Assembly: GCA_001800815.1 (NCBI GenBank)
Contig: MGWC01000029.1
Coordinates: 3,902-38,658, forward strand
Origin: Euryarchaeota archaeon RBG_19FT_COMBO_56_21
GTDB taxonomy: Archaea > Thermoplasmatota > Thermoplasmata > UBA10834
Length of the DNA stretch: 34,757 nucleotides
Direction: 5' to 3'
A program made the position numbers and the translations under genes. The notes under the pieces were generated by a model that saw only the letters and a program-made list of their open reading frames with translations, ran no database searches and was not told where the DNA came from. This document shows, in pieces, positions 34,227 to 34,757 of this stretch; position 1 is the stretch's first letter, and every line of letters starts with the position of its first letter.

Positions 34227-34757
34227 ATGAAAGTCAGATGCGCGGACGCGGTCTTCTTCAACGGCAAGATCGTGACATTTGGCCGCAAGGTCGGAACGGT
34301 AAGCGCAATAGCCGTTGAGGATGGATGGGCCGTCTCGGTCGGGGGTGATCGGGAAGTGAAGGGTCAGGCTCCGAGGGGTTGCGACAGGTACGATCTCGGT
34401 GGAAGGGTCGTCGTGCCCGGATTCGTGGATTCGCACACGCATTTCGTGCAGATGGGCGTCGATGCGATGAGCGTGGATTTGACCAGGACGAAGTCCAAGG
34501 CGGAAGCGCTGGCGCTCTTGGGCGCGGCCGCAAAGAAAGCTCCGAAGGGCGAGTGGATCATAGGGACTGGTTGGAAGGAAAGCGGGTGGACGGAAGCGCA
34601 GTTCGTGACGGGGAATGATCTAGACATCTCATGTCCCGACAACCCTGCGGTGGCCCACAGGGTTTGCGGACACATGTCAACCGTGAATTCCGAAGGAGTG
34701 TCGCTCCTGGGAATCGACTCGAAGACGCCGGACGCGGACAGAGACTCGGCGGGAAGG
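34227..34757 (+). CDS. Amidohydrolase (YtcJ-like metal-dependent hydrolase), truncated by window end
   Basis: MKVRCADAVFFNGKIVTFGRKVGTVSAIAVEDGWAVSVG...GGRVVVPGFVDSHTHFVQMGVDAMSVDLTRTKSKAEALALL...GEWIIGTGW; open to the last base. Confidence 0.9.
   Translation, partial: MKVRCADAVFFNGKIVTFGRKVGTVSAIAVEDGWAVSVGGDREVKGQAPRGCDRYDLGGRVVVPGFVDSHTHFVQMGVDAMSVDLTRTKSKAEALALLGAAAKKAPKGEWIIGTGWKESGWTEAQFVTGNDLDISCPDNPAVAHRVCGHMSTVNSEGVSLLGIDSKTPDADRDSAGR

Noticed and set aside
1-34757. CRISPR array, prophage or transposon
   Set aside because: No regularly spaced repeats, integrase, transposase, Cas or phage structural genes were seen; gene content is mostly housekeeping

Overview
This looks like a chromosomal segment of a euryarchaeal (probably Thermoplasmatota-like) genome. 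Supporting signs are glycerol-1-phosphate dehydrogenase, UPF0179, SepF, a KaiC/RAD55-like ATPase, archaeal-type RtcB, a RecJ-like DHH protein, DUF123/GIY-YIG, TATA-type promoters and frequent GTG/TTG starts. Most of the window is housekeeping: about 28 confident or moderately confident CDSs plus one tRNA-His. I found no CRISPR array, transposase, integrase or rRNA. The less ordinary signals are: (i) several micro-ORFs absent from the supplied ORF track, including three Lys-rich proteins of 21-33 aa, an 8-Cys 46-aa protein and two small membrane proteins; (ii) a ~1.6 kb islet of short minus-strand genes (about 10.7-12.3 kb) with a recurring promoter/leader element and imperfect direct repeats at its borders; (iii) a large zinc-ribbon/TM/duplicated beta-domain/Asp-box surface protein with a Gly-Asn repeat linker and a PEFG-type C-terminal tail shared with an M14 carboxypeptidase; (iv) a helical protein that appears to end in an aminoacyl-tRNA-synthetase-like anticodon-binding segment; (v) a stand-alone archaeo-eukaryotic primase-like protein and a Ras/Rab-like GTPase. 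All family assignments come from reading motifs by eye; no database search was run.
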